Part shown: one piece after another, positions 1 to 11,101 of the stretch
Layout: every line of letters starts with the position of its first letter
Numbering within the stretch: the stretch's first letter is position 1
Source of the DNA: Rhynchospora pubera
Lineage: Eukaryota > Streptophyta > Magnoliopsida > Poales > Cyperaceae
Length of the DNA: 64,000 nucleotides
Direction of reading: 5' to 3'
Assembly (NCBI GenBank): GCA_028095005.1
Contig: CM051460.1
Location: 62,721,676-62,785,675, forward strand
Notes under the pieces: model-generated
What the model was told of the DNA's origin: nothing
Database searches by the model: none
What the model saw: only the letters and a program-made list of their open reading frames with translations
Translations under genes and position numbers: made by a program

Positions 1-889
1 AACTATCTGAATATAATGACCTGACTCGAAATTAAGAATTCTTAGTGTGACTTGAGCTAATAGAAAGCTCATGACTTAAATATTCTATAATAACATGATT
101 AACGGATATTTTAAGTTAGAATAAGATCAGTTGCACTAAAAGAAACTATGAATTCTTTAAAGATGAATGAGACTCATGGAAATATATCGATTCTTACAAG
201 AATAATCGATTTTCATTCTTGAAGAAAATTTTAATAATGAAAGTAAAAACTAGAATTGATTATATATTTTATCTTGAGTCGGTAAGAGAGAAGAAATCCA
301 TCGTTTAGAAGAAACCTTTGTATTTGAAATAGAGATCACCAACACTAGATTGCCCTGTCCATTTGTTTATTTGGAATATGTATGCTGGAATAAATAAGGT
401 AGATAAGTCTATTCAGTAATCAAAACACCACCAAATCTCAAAATCTTGCTTGTGAGAATCATCAATCTAAATCCAGATTTGATCTTAAAAAGAAATATAA
501 ATAAATACAAAATTAAGATACTAATTGCACCAAAATATATAAAAAACAACCACCATGAAATTCAATAGTTAATAAAGACACTAAAATATCTGTGTACGAA
601 GATTGAAATCGGTATTGGCTGGTCACCAATATTGATATTAATCTTTTATATATTAAGTATTACTTTGCTTCCTTGACTGACCATCAAGAAAACTAAAGTC
701 ATACTTTGATATATGTGTACCAACAACCAAGAGGTAAAAACAATTACTAAGAAGAGCCAAAATAATAAAGAGAATATGGTGGAACGATACTAAAACAAGT
801 TAAAACATGATGAAATTAATCTCAAATATATATTAAACTTAACTCCTTTGAAATTTCGAGGACGAAATTTCTTTTTAAGGGGGGTGGAA
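1..889 (+). mobile_element. 3' end of an LTR-retrotransposon internal domain (upstream unit of a tandem pair)
   Basis: This stretch matches 5690-6578 almost base for base; I counted two substitutions by eye. It ends in a purine-rich polypurine tract at 877-889 (AAGGGGGGTGGAA) directly before the TG that opens the LTR. The preceding TTCGAGGACGAAATTTC is a sequence commonly found just upstream of the 3' LTR in plant Ty3/gypsy elements. No reading frame of note is present, so this part is non-coding. The element's left part lies outside the window. Confidence 0.85.
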
Positions 890-3800
890 TGTAACATAGT
901 AGAAAATACCAGACCAATTTGAATCAATTAGGTTAATTCTAAAAATAATATTAAGAAAATTAAATTTATAAAACTATTATTATCCTTAAGAATTAAATCT
1001 AAACAACTTGAATTTGGAAAAAAAAATTGACTTTGTGTAGCATCTATAAATAATCTACGTAATTCTAACAAAAATCAAAGTTTGATTTATTATAATAATT
1101 CAGTTTAAAATTAACTGTACCTTAATAATAATAATAATAATAATTATTATTATTATTAGATTATTTATCTTAGTTGTAGCACTCTTGGTTGTAGTTTGCC
1201 ACAAAGAATCTTGGAGAATAAACTTTAACAAAAATCCCAAGCCTCGTTGGCATCATCCCCTTTGCTCTCTTTTCATTTCTTTTCTTCTCTGCTTTCTTTT
1301 TTTTTCCCGATGGTTTGAAGCACGCGAATCGAGGGAGGATGATTTGAGGCGAGCCAATAGACAGTGGCCACCTCTAAGTCGGTTGTTCCTTAATCTCATC
1401 CGAAAGAGCTACGTGTGAGAAGCGGAGGAAGGTTGAAATTTTGATCATACTATGAGATTCGAGTTTTTGATCGCTGTCGTTGGTTCTCCTCTCTCTTTCC
1501 TTCTCTTTGCTGCCTATAAATACCTCTGTGGAGGTTGGATTGAGGTTGGCCGTGCGATAAAGAAATTCCACAGAAAAAAAAAGAGAGTAAGAAGAGAGAG
1601 AGAGGAGGAGCAACTGTCAGAGATCAAGGTATGGGTTCTTCTCTCCTCTGTTGTGAAATAATTTGAGCTGAGTTAATTAATTGGGAAAGTTTAGGGTTTA
1701 AATTTAATTTCAAATTTCTGATATATGTGATGATATTTGAGATTATAAACGAGCTAGGCTAGGTTAATTACGTGATGGAAATAAATTCTGGGTCATGGTA
1801 ATTATTTGAAATTGGAATTGTGAAGGTGGGTAAATCGGCCAAATAATTTTCCAAATAAAGTAAGAGGGATTTTGGGTTTTTACCTCGGTTGGGCACAGAG
1901 AGGAGATACTAGAAACTTGTGTATGCGTTTTTGAGGTGGTACTAGCCTCAAGTACGATGCTGGTACCGTTCTGGTACGTTGATATGGTGTGACAGGGGCT
2001 ATTTTGTAAAGAAAAGTTATGCTGAGGACCTGTTCGTGAGGAAAAAGGATCTAGTTGTAAACAAAAAGGACTTAAATGTAATATAAAAATAAAAAGGCTG
2101 GGCCGAGTCTGTTAATTGAGTGGTGGGTTGTGAATTTCGAATCTGATGTTAGCCCCGTGCAAATACTCTAAATAATTATTGAAACTTTATCCTAGATTAA
2201 GTTAAATAAAGTTGTAAGCTTAAGATTAAACAAATAAATATTAAAGAATATATTTAAAGTAATTATATATTTGAAAATTATATAGACATCGGTTAACTAA
2301 ATAACCTTGGAATGAAATAAAAAAAATTTGAATAGCAGAAAATAAAAATTATAAATAAAATAAAATACTTAATAATATATTTTAAAACAGAATCCTCTTA
2401 ATAAATAATCTAAACTTAACCATCCAAATATCAACCAGTCTGGTTAACCTAGACCGTCAGTATGCTAATCTAAGAACCGCCTAGAATTAGATTGTTTAGG
2501 TTAAAACTTAAGTATTCTACGCAACCATCAAACATTCGTTAAGACAGTCGACCTTTCTTATCAGGAAACCGATCAAGGGTTACTTAAAATACAAGACTAT
2601 CGAGCCTAAGGTCTGTCAAGCTTAAGAACCTCAGATAGGATGGTCGTTAAACATCCAAGTCAGCATAGGATCTCGAAGAACTACGCTTAAGCTTGCGATT
2701 CAGGTGCGGAATTACGTTGGATTTTTGTTAAAGTTTAAGTAATTAATAAAATATGTTTTATTCATATGCATATTGGAAATTCGTTTGCCTGCATGACCGT
2801 ATTCAAGCATTTTTAAATGATGGTGCCCAAATATTGATAAAACTGCATTTTGAGATGCATGTTCTCCGCTTTGAGATATTTGAAAGAAATACAGTCAGAT
2901 ATTTGAATATGCCATTGTGATTGATAAATCCGACTCATGAATGATCTGACTGAAATGATTTACTGTGATATGCCATGACATGCCTGACATGATATGTATG
3001 CCCCTGGTCAAGAGTTACATCTCTCATGCCGGCCAGGTAAGGGAAAGATCCCTCATGCCACCTGGTCAAGAGATGTAATCTCTCATGCCGGCCAGGTAAA
3101 GGAAAGATCATGTATGATTTTGTATCACTCTCCGGAGTCGGTTGGCCCCCGGCTTCGGCCAGTTCGATAGCGCTATGCGGATATGGAATTCCCTCATGCC
3201 ACCTGGTCAAGGGATAAGTCCCTCATGCCGGTCAGGTAAGGGAAAGGTTTCCTTATGTGCCCATCCGGATGGGAAAGGGACCTGAGTGATTATGACTGTG
3301 GAAATTATGTGAATGAAATGTGACATGTTCCGACTGATGATATGCTCGGACCCCTGACACGCTCAGTTTCCTATCATATACAGACATGTGTTGTCTGCGA
3401 TGGGATTCGTGCCACATGTTCAGTTCCGATATGTGCAAGATTTATGCCTTGTCAGATTTTGTTATCCTGTCCAGCTTTGATTAAAATCATATGCAAGCAA
3501 TCATGTTTATTTGTGACATCTTTTCAAATGAAAAGTTATAAGCTTTTTATAAAATTGAAACACACATGCTTTATTTTATTTACGGGTATTATTTCTAGAA
3601 CTTGGATTTTAGTTTAAATCCACGTACTGGAACTAAAACCCGCACTGAGAATTTATTTCTCACTCCGTGTTTTTGCATGTTTTCCACAATGGATGTGGGT
3701 TCCAGGTTGCAGAGACGGGATCAATCAAGTCAAGCGAAGTTAGGCCAAAATTTGTCTTGCCATGATGACTCAATGAGTCATAAGAGACAACGTGGTAGAT

Positions 3801-3912
3801 CATGGTAAGCTGGAACTTAACCCTCGTAATTAGTAAGGAAACGCCTTGCGGGTGCACAGAGATTGTGTATTCGCGGCGGGGATTGTCAAGCCCTATGTGT
3901 CGGGGTGTGACA
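890..3912 (+). repeat. Long terminal repeat, full-length copy (3023 bp)
   Basis: The LTR starts TGTAACATAG and ends GGTGTGACA. It is preceded by a polypurine tract and followed, ten bases on, by a tRNA-Met-type primer binding site. It is shared between the unit on its left and the unit on its right. Compared with the copy at 6579-8358 it carries 1244 extra bases (2501-3744). Short open frames inside it (for example 1185-1418) are duplicated in the other copy and look like nothing but LTR sequence. Confidence 0.88.
3001..3250. repeat. Imperfect tandem subrepeats inside the LTR
   Basis: A unit of about 60 bp built on CCTGGTCAAG ... CTCATGCCGGCCAGGTAA ... GGAAAGATC occurs around 3004-3060 and 3061-3118, and a further partial copy lies at about 3198-3248. 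All copies lie in the part that is missing from the second LTR. Confidence 0.7.
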
Positions 3913-6578
3913 GTCTCTTTGGTGGTATCAGAGCATGGTTTTAAGCCTTAACCAGACCTATAATACGCGAGTGTGGGTAGCAGCTTGGATCATAAATAGT
4001 ATATACATATATATTTAAGTAATGAGTAATTTATAAAATTAATTTGAGATATGATGCTGTAAATAAATCGACAAGCAGTAATGTGTTCGTAGATAAACGA
4101 ATTTTAGATGACGCTACTTCAAGAGACGACTCGGCTACACAATAACTACCCGTGTTGAAGAAGACTGTTGAAAAACAAAACAGGAATGCAAGTCCCATAG
4201 TTTGCATTGAACCTGCAAAAAGGAAAGTATGTACCAAAGTAGTTATGGTACAACCATAATAAGTTGCCTTGTCCTTAACCCTAATATAATCACTTGAATA
4301 ATGATTATTTCGGGTATGGAAGTAAGGACAAATGAGCTGAAGACTGTTCCAAAATAAATTCAATATGGAACTTTGACAAGCTCAATGAGGCAAACGTTAT
4401 GGGAAAATACGTCCCCTGATCTAAGAATGAGATGCAATTCTCATAATAACTTGAAAGAATTTGGAGGACGTATTCCAAAATAACCTCTGGATATTACTGG
4501 AAATTCATTCTACCTATTATTCTATGAGATGATCTTTTTGTCCTTAGACACCTACATTAAGTCATCTTATAGTTACGAGTACTCAATGAATGTACTTGTA
4601 TAAAATAAAATAGGTTAGAATTTTAACCGGAGGACTCGTTAATAGCTTATAAACTATGGACTTTGCTAAACAACTGGATAATCTAAATGTTTGGCAACCA
4701 GAAAAAGTGCAATTTAACCTTCCTGAATAATTTCATCTGTACTTCGAATGTCGAGTATATGATGATTAAGTCCTTAAGCTATTATCATTTAAAGCAATTA
4801 ACTTGTTAAGATACAGGTTATAATGCTTGATTGATGATAAATGGATATCTCAATTATTCCAGTTAATTTTCAATTATCTCAATATTTCAATAAGAACATT
4901 TTTGAGATTTTGTCTGGAATAAGAGATTAAATATTTAAATATCTTATCATTAAACATTGCGCCATTAATTTCTGTTAAAACATAGTAAATTGGGTGCAAT
5001 TAAAATTATTGCCAGTCGATAACTTATTTGACTAGGCAATTCACTCTTGAGACACATAAAGAAGGTGACTTGAAGTTAAATCAATATGTTATTATGAACT
5101 TATGTACATATTGGTATAAATAACTTCAACTTATCCTTACTTTATCAAGGAAGGTCACTTGCTATATTCGTTAATGACCATTAAATTAAATAGTAATGTC
5201 GTTCGGATTTGCAATTCTTGAAAATCTGATAAATCATACCTTAGTGATTTGTTAGATGATCGAAGGATTACAATTGTCTTATGGTATTAGAATAAATACA
5301 TTATCTCCATTGACTGTCAATAATTTTTAAATCCATACTGGATTGTGAAATTATTCAAGATTAATTAATAGCTATGATAATTCATATTCTTAAATCACAA
5401 TATATTCACTAGATGAATTATTGTAGATTTATAGAATTAAGCTATAACTATCAACAAATTGGAGATAACAATTTAAAATAAACTTTCAAAGTCTGATGGA
5501 AAGTTATCAATGACCTTGAGGGTTATTGTGTAGATAAATTGTTATACCTAAAAGTATTTCTCAATAAAGAGAAATAAAATGCTCAAGAAACGAGTCAAAA
5601 ATATTCAACACCGATTTCAGTCATATTAATCTCAAGGCGAGTACTTATGCTATATCCTTATTGAATAGCATATGTTTCTTGTTGACTGAAACTATCTGAA
5701 TATAATGACCTGACTCGAAATTAAGAATTCTTAGTGTGACTTGAGCTAATAGAAAGCTCATGACTTAAATATTCTATAATAACATGATTAACGGATATTT
5801 TAAGTTAGAATAAGATCAGTCGCACTAAAAGAAACTATGAATTCTTTAAAGATGAATGAGACTCATGGAAATATATCGATTCTTACAAGAATAATCGATT
5901 TTCATTCTTGAAGAAAATTTTAATAATGAAAGTAAAAACTAGAATTGATTATATATTTTATCTTGAGTCGGTAAGAGAGAAGAAATCCATCGTTTAGAAG
6001 AAACCTTTGTATTTGAAATAGAGATCACCAACACTAGATTGCCCTGTCCATTTGTTTATTTGGAATATGTATGCTGGAATAAATAAGGTAGATAAGTCTA
6101 TTCAGTAATCAAAACACCACCAAATCTCAAAATCTTGCTTGTGAGAATCATCAATCTAAATCCAGATTTGATCTTAAAAAGAAATATAAATAAATACAAA
6201 ATTAAGATACTAATTGCACCAAAATATATAAAAAACAACCACCATGAAATTCAATAGTTAATAAAGACACTAAAATATCTGTGTACGAAGATTGAAATCG
6301 GTATTGGCCGGTCACCAATATTGATATTAATCTTTTATATATTAAGTATTACTTTGCTTCCTTGACTGACCATCAAGAAAACTAAAGTCATACTTTGATA
6401 TATGTGTACCAACAACCAAGAGGTAAAAACAATTACTAAGAAGAGCCAAAATAATAAAGAGAATATGGTGGAACGATACTAAAACAAGTTAAAACATGAT
6501 GAAATTAATCTCAAATATATATTAAACTTAACTCCTTTGAAATTTCGAGGACGAAATTTCTTTTTAAGGGGGGTGGAA
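3913..6578 (+). mobile_element. Internal domain of a non-autonomous Ty3/gypsy-type LTR retrotransposon
   Basis: The domain is bounded by the primer binding site at 3923-3934 and the polypurine tract at 6566-6578. At 2.67 kb it is too short for gag-pol, and no frame longer than about 110 residues exists on either strand. I saw no protease, reverse transcriptase, RNase H or integrase motif. This fits a LARD-like element mobilised in trans, or a deletion derivative. Its last 889 bases repeat the window's first 889. Confidence 0.82.
3923..3934 (+). other. Primer binding site (initiator tRNA-Met type)
   Basis: TGGTATCAGAGC, ten bases after the LTR end, is the standard plant retrotransposon primer site complementary to the 3' end of initiator tRNA-Met. 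It fixes the element's orientation as plus. Confidence 0.88.
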
Positions 6579-8357
6579 TGTAACATAGTAGAAAATACCA
6601 GACCAATTTGAATCAATTAGGTTAATTCTAAAAATAATATTAAGAAAATTAAATTTATAAAACTATTATTATCCTTAAGAATTAAATCTAAACAACTTGA
6701 ATTTGGAAAAAAAAATTGACTTTGTGTAGCATCTATAAATAATCTACGTAATTCTAACAAAAATCAAAGTTTGATTTATTATAATAATTCAGTTTAAAAT
6801 TAACTGTACCTTAATAATAATAATAATAATAATTATTATTATTATTAGATTATTTATCTTAGTTGTAGCACTCTTGGTTGTAGTTTGCCACAAAGAATCT
6901 TGGAGAATAAACTTTAACAAAAATCCCAAGCCTCGTTGGCATCATCCCCTTTGCTCTCTTTTCATTTCTTTTCTTCTCTGCTTTCTTTTTTTTTCCCGAT
7001 GGTTTGAAGCACGCGAATCGAGGGAGGATGATTTGAGGCGAGCCAATAGACAGTGGCCACCTCTAAGTCGGTTGTTCCTTAATCTCATCCGAAAGAGCTA
7101 CGTGTGAGAAGCGGAGGAAGGTTGAAATTTTGATCATACTATGAGATTCGAGTTTTTGATCGCTGTCGTTGGTTCTCCTCTCTCTTTCCTTCTCTTTGCT
7201 GCCTATAAATACCTCTGTGGAGGTTGGATTGAGGTTGGCCGTGCGATAAAGAAATTCCACAGAAAAAAAAAAGAGAGTAAGAAGAGAGAGAGAGGAGGAG
7301 CAACTGTCAGAGATCAAGGTATGGGTTCTTCTCTCCTCTGTTGTGAAATAATTTGAGCTGAGTTAATTAATTGGGAAAGTTTAGGGTTTAAATTTAATTT
7401 CAAATTTCTGATATATGTGATGATATTTGAGATTATAAACGAGCTAGGCTAGGTTAATTACGTGATGGAAATAAATTCTGGGTCATGGTAATTATTTGAA
7501 ATTGGAATTGTGAAGGTGGGTAAATCGGCCAAATAATTTTCCAAATAAAGTAAGAGGGATTTTGGGTTTTTACCTCGGTTGGGCACAGAGAGGAGATACT
7601 AGAAACTTGTGTATGCGTTTTTGAGGTGGTACTAGCCTCAAGTACGATGCTGGTACCGTTCTGGTACGTTGATATGGTGTGACAGGGGCTATTTTGTAAA
7701 GAAAAGTTATGCTGAGGACCTGTTCGTGAGGAAAAAGGATCTAGTTGTAAACAAAAAGGACTTAAATGTAATATAAAAATAAAAAGGCTGGGCCGAGTCT
7801 GTTAATTGAGTGGTGGGTTGTGAATTTCGAATCTGATGTTAGCCCCGTGCAAATACTCTAAATAATTAATGAAACTTTATCCTAGATTAAGTTAAATAAA
7901 GTTGTAAGCTTAAGATTAAACAAATAAATATTAAAGAATATATTTAAAGTAATTATATATTTGAAAATTATATAGACATCGGTTAACTAAATAACCTTGG
8001 AATGAAATAAAAAAAATTTGAATAGCAGAAAATAAAAATTATAAATAAAATAAAATACTTAATAATATATTTTAAAACAGAATCCTCTTAATAAATAATC
8101 TAAACTTAACCATCCAAATATCAACCAGTCTGGTTAACCTAGACCGTCAGTATGCTAATCTAAGAACCGCCTAGAATTAGATTGTTTAGGCCAAAATTTG
8201 TCTTGCCATGATGACTCAATGAGTCATAAGAGACAACGTGGTAGATCATGGTAAGCTGGAACTTAACCCTCGTAATTAGTAAGGAAACGCCTTGCTGGTG
8301 CACAGAGATTGTGTATTCGCGGCGGGGATTGTCAAGCCCTATGTGTCGGGATGTGAC

Positions 8358-8358
<1 letters not shown>
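6579..8358 (+). repeat. Long terminal repeat, internally deleted copy (1780 bp)
   Basis: Nearly identical to 890-2500 plus 3745-3912. The junction is at about 8189, where GTTTAGG runs straight into CCAAAATTTG. In the full LTR both sides of the missing 1244 bp carry TTAGG (2496-2500 and 3740-3744), so the deletion looks microhomology-mediated. About four differences from the first LTR are visible (one poly-A length change and three substitutions), which implies a young element. The right flank is a (TA)n tract, so no target-site duplication can be assigned. Confidence 0.88.

Positions 8359-8390
<32 letters not shown>
8359..8390. repeat. (TA)n(GA)n microsatellite
   Basis: A pure TA run followed by a GA run lies between the LTR end and the first fold-back MITE. 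The same TA or TA/GA signature separates every MITE up to 10552 (8793-8849, 9248-9282, 9684-9713, 10076-10123, 10524-10552). Confidence 0.9.
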
Positions 8391-8392
<2 letters not shown>

Positions 8393-8788
8393 TTTAGCTA
8401 CGGTGAGTCGCGTCTCACGGACCCTCCGGTGAGTCGCGACCAATACTCCTAGATCTAGATCAAAATGACCGATCCAAACCGTCCAATATGATCTCCCTAT
8501 TGAAATCTCCGTGCAAACCAAATTTTTTATTTTTTCGAAATTTTTAAGTATTTTTTTCGGATTTTTAAAAACTGATGTTTTTGAATGGTTCAGAACCAAT
8601 TAGATTAACGATTTTCTAAAATTTCAAAAAAATACTTAAAAATTTCGAAAAAATGAAAAATTTGGTCTACATGGAGATTTCAATAGGGAGATCATATTGG
8701 ACGGTTTGGATCGGTCATTTTGATCTAGATCTAGGAGTATTGGCCGCGACTCACCGGAAGGTCCGTGAGTCGCGACTCACCGTAGCAA

Positions 8789-8792
<4 letters not shown>
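8391..8792. mobile_element. Fold-back MITE 1 (GTGAGTC family)
   Basis: The whole 402 bp is one inverted repeat. The left end AGTTTAGCTACGGTGAGTC pairs with the right end GACTCACCGTAGCAAAACT, and pairing continues through TCCAAACCGTCCAATATGAT and its complement to a short AT-rich centre near 8585. There is no coding capacity. The superfamily is not certain because the insertion site is a TA microsatellite that hides any duplication. Confidence 0.82.
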
Positions 8793-8849
<57 letters not shown>

Positions 8850-8852
<3 letters not shown>

Positions 8853-9247
8853 GTGGGCTAAAGTGCCATAGATGGCAATGCCATAAACGTCTTTTTTGAG
8901 TCATTTTTTTAAAATCCGAAATTCAATCGGTCGATCCAAATCGTTCAAATTGATCACCATATTGAAATACCATTGGAGACCAAATTTTACATTTTTTTGA
9001 ATTTTTTTGGTATTTATTTTGATATGTTCAAATTGGAGGGTCTGAAATACTCCAATTATAACGTTTTTTTAAAATATCATAATAAATAGCAAAAAAATTC
9101 GAAAAAATGTAAAATTTAGTCTCCAAGAATATTTTAATGTGGTGAATAACTTGAACGGTTCGAATTGAGCATTTGGATTTTGAATCTCGAAAAACAACTC
9201 TATGGCACGGGACCCTCTGTGCCATCTATGGCACATTAGCCATCCTC
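8850..9247. mobile_element. Fold-back MITE 2 (GGTGGGCTAA family)
   Basis: About 398 bp. The left end GAGGTGGGCTAAAGTGCCAT is complementary to the right end ATGGCACATTAGCCATCCTC, and the arms pair to the centre. Its ends resemble those of the MITE at 55007-55410, and its centre shares CGTTCAA..TGATCACCATATTGAAAT-type sequence with the neighbouring GTGAGTC family. Confidence 0.8.
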
Positions 9248-9282
9248 TATATATATATGTATATATATATATAGAGAGAGAG

Positions 9283-9677
9283 AGTTTTGCTATGGTGAGT
9301 CATGAGTCACCAAAGGGTTGGTGAGTGGCAATCAAAATACCAAGATCTAGTTCAAAATGAACGATCAAAACTATTCAATACAATCTCCCTACTGAAATCT
9401 CTATACATATCAAATTTTTTTTTAAATTTATAAGTATTTTTTCAGATTTTTAAAAACTGCTAATTTTGAACGGTTCAGAACTAATTAGATTAACAATTTT
9501 CTAAAATTTAAAAAAATACTTAAAATTTTTTTAAAAAAAATGAAAATTTGGATAGCATAAAGATTTCAACAGAAAAATCGTATTGAACGAGTTTGGATCG
9601 GTCATTTTGAACCAAATCTAAGAGTTTTGAGCACGACTCACAAACCCTCTAGTGAGTCCCGACTCACCGTAGCAAAA

Positions 9678-9679
<2 letters not shown>
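9283..9679. mobile_element. Fold-back MITE 3 (GTGAGTC family)
   Basis: About 397 bp, with ends AGTTTTGCTATGGTGAGTC and GACTCACCGTAGCAAAACT and the same interior as MITEs 1 and 4. It is closely related to the copy at 10124-10523 (shared TCACCAAAGGGTTGGTGAGT), so these two are probably sister insertions or a local duplication. Confidence 0.82.
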
Positions 9680-9713
<34 letters not shown>

Positions 9714-9720
9714 TACTTAT

Positions 9721-9808
9721 AAAAGCACCCATATAAAAGGAGTAAACTTGTCATATAAAAAGAGTAAACTTATCATATAAAAGGGTGTAAACCATTCTTA
9801 TATCAATT
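9721..9808. repeat. 88-bp direct repeat, copy A
   Basis: AAAAGCACCCATATAAAAGG and the bases after it recur at 15408-15495 with one mismatch that I can see. The unit contains three AT-rich ATATAAAAGG/ATATAAAAAG/ATATAAAAGG modules. It is followed by a truncated fold-back MITE interior (about 9809-10072) ending in (TA)n. Confidence 0.85.
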
Positions 9809-10074
9809 TCATTTTTTGAAATTTTTAAGTATTTTTTCGGATTTTCAAAAACAACAATTATTGTAGGGTTCAGAACAAATTAGATCAACGATTTTTAAAA
9901 TCTGAAAAAAAAAATACTTAAAAATTTCAAAAAAAATGAAAATTTTGGTTAGCAAAGATATTTTAATATAGAGATCATATTTAATGGTTTGAATCAGTTA
10001 TTTGAACTTTCAAAATTGAAATCTGACGAGGTTTAACCGAGACTCCGGTCAAAGCACTTTGATTGAAAATTTTC

Positions 10075-10075
<1 letters not shown>
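9809..10075. mobile_element. Truncated fold-back MITE remnant
   Basis: Carries the core of the local family (TTTTTAAGTATTTTTTCGG, a loop near 9870 with GGTTCAGAAC, then the complementary arm) but lacks the GTGAGTC terminal sequence on either side. It is probably a decayed or partly replaced copy. Confidence 0.55.
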
Positions 10076-10123
<48 letters not shown>

Positions 10124-10130
<7 letters not shown>

Positions 10131-10519
10131 CTATGGTGAGTCATGACTCACCAAAGGGTTGGTGAGTGGCAACCAAAATACCTAGATCTTGTTCAAAATG
10201 AATGATCCAAACCATTCAATACAATCTCCCTACTGAAATCTCTATACATATCAAATTTTTTCTGAAATTTATAAGTATTTTTTCAGATTTTTAAAAACTG
10301 CTAATTTTGAACGGTTCAGAACTAATTAGATTAACAATTTTCTAAAATTTCAAAAAAAAATACTTAAAATTTTTTTAAAAAAATTGAAAATTTGGATAGC
10401 ATAAAGATTTCAACAGGAAAATCTTATTGAACGAGTTTGGGTCGGTCATTTTGAACCAAATCTAAGAGTTTTGAGCACGACTCACAAACCCTCTAGTGAG
10501 TCCCGACTCACCGTAGCAA

Positions 10520-10523
<4 letters not shown>
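10124..10523. mobile_element. Fold-back MITE 4 (GTGAGTC family)
   Basis: About 400 bp and nearly the same as MITE 3, with ends AGTTTTGCTATGGTGAGTC and GACTCACCGTAGCAAAACT. It is flanked by a long (TA)n(GA)n run on the left and (TA)n on the right. Confidence 0.82.
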
Positions 10524-10552
<29 letters not shown>

Positions 10553-10554
<2 letters not shown>

Positions 10555-10763
10555 CCCTGATCAAAATGGTTTTTTCATGGGATTTCAATTCAATTCAATT
10601 CAATTCAATTGATTTCATAAGATTTTGTAGAATTTCATTAGATCTAATTACATAGGAATTCCAACCAAATGACATCAAATCCGTTCATTTTGATCAAGAA
10701 TTTTCCAACGAAATGAAATGAAATGAATTCCCATGTTAAAAAAGTGAGATTTTGATCAGGGCC
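10553..10763. mobile_element. Short TIR element (GGCCCTGATCAAAA ends)
   Basis: 211 bp bounded by GGCCCTGATCAAAAT and ATTTTGATCAGGGCC, with a TTCAA repeat near 10590. ATA lies on both sides and could be a 3-bp target duplication, but the left flank is a microsatellite. It is non-coding and directly abuts the giant fold-back element. Confidence 0.7.
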
Positions 10764-10926
10764 ATAGAGTTTTGCTATGGTGAGTCGCGACTCACGGACT
10801 CTCTGGTGAGTCGCAATCTGAACCGTCCGATTAGTTTCAAAATTCGTACAGATCTGTCGATGGATCGGCGCTGAATTGAGTTTTATTTCTCTGTTACGTC
10901 TCTCTTTTCGGAACTGCATTCTCTCG

Positions 10927-11101
10927 ATGGCCATCCATGGATGGTTTTCGATCTCAGCCGTCTGATTTAATCTCAATGGCTATAGATGCTCCGTGCATGA
11001 TACCTGGATTGATAGGCCCGAAAAGATCTAACCGTTGAGATTAAATCGGACGGCTCGGATCGAAAGACGTCCACTGGATGGTTGAATACAACCATCCATA
11101 G
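10927..11101. repeat. Secondary hairpin inside the left arm
   Basis: GATCTCAGCCGTCTGATTTA on the left pairs with TAAATCGGACGGCTCGGATC on the right, and GGATGGTT pairs with AACCATCC further out. The right arm of the giant element has no counterpart, so this is probably a separate small insertion. Confidence 0.6.

Noticed and set aside
1185..1418. 77-codon open frame, present again at 6874-7107
   Set aside because: It lies wholly within the LTR and exists twice only because the LTR does; no start context, domain or conservation beyond the repeat.
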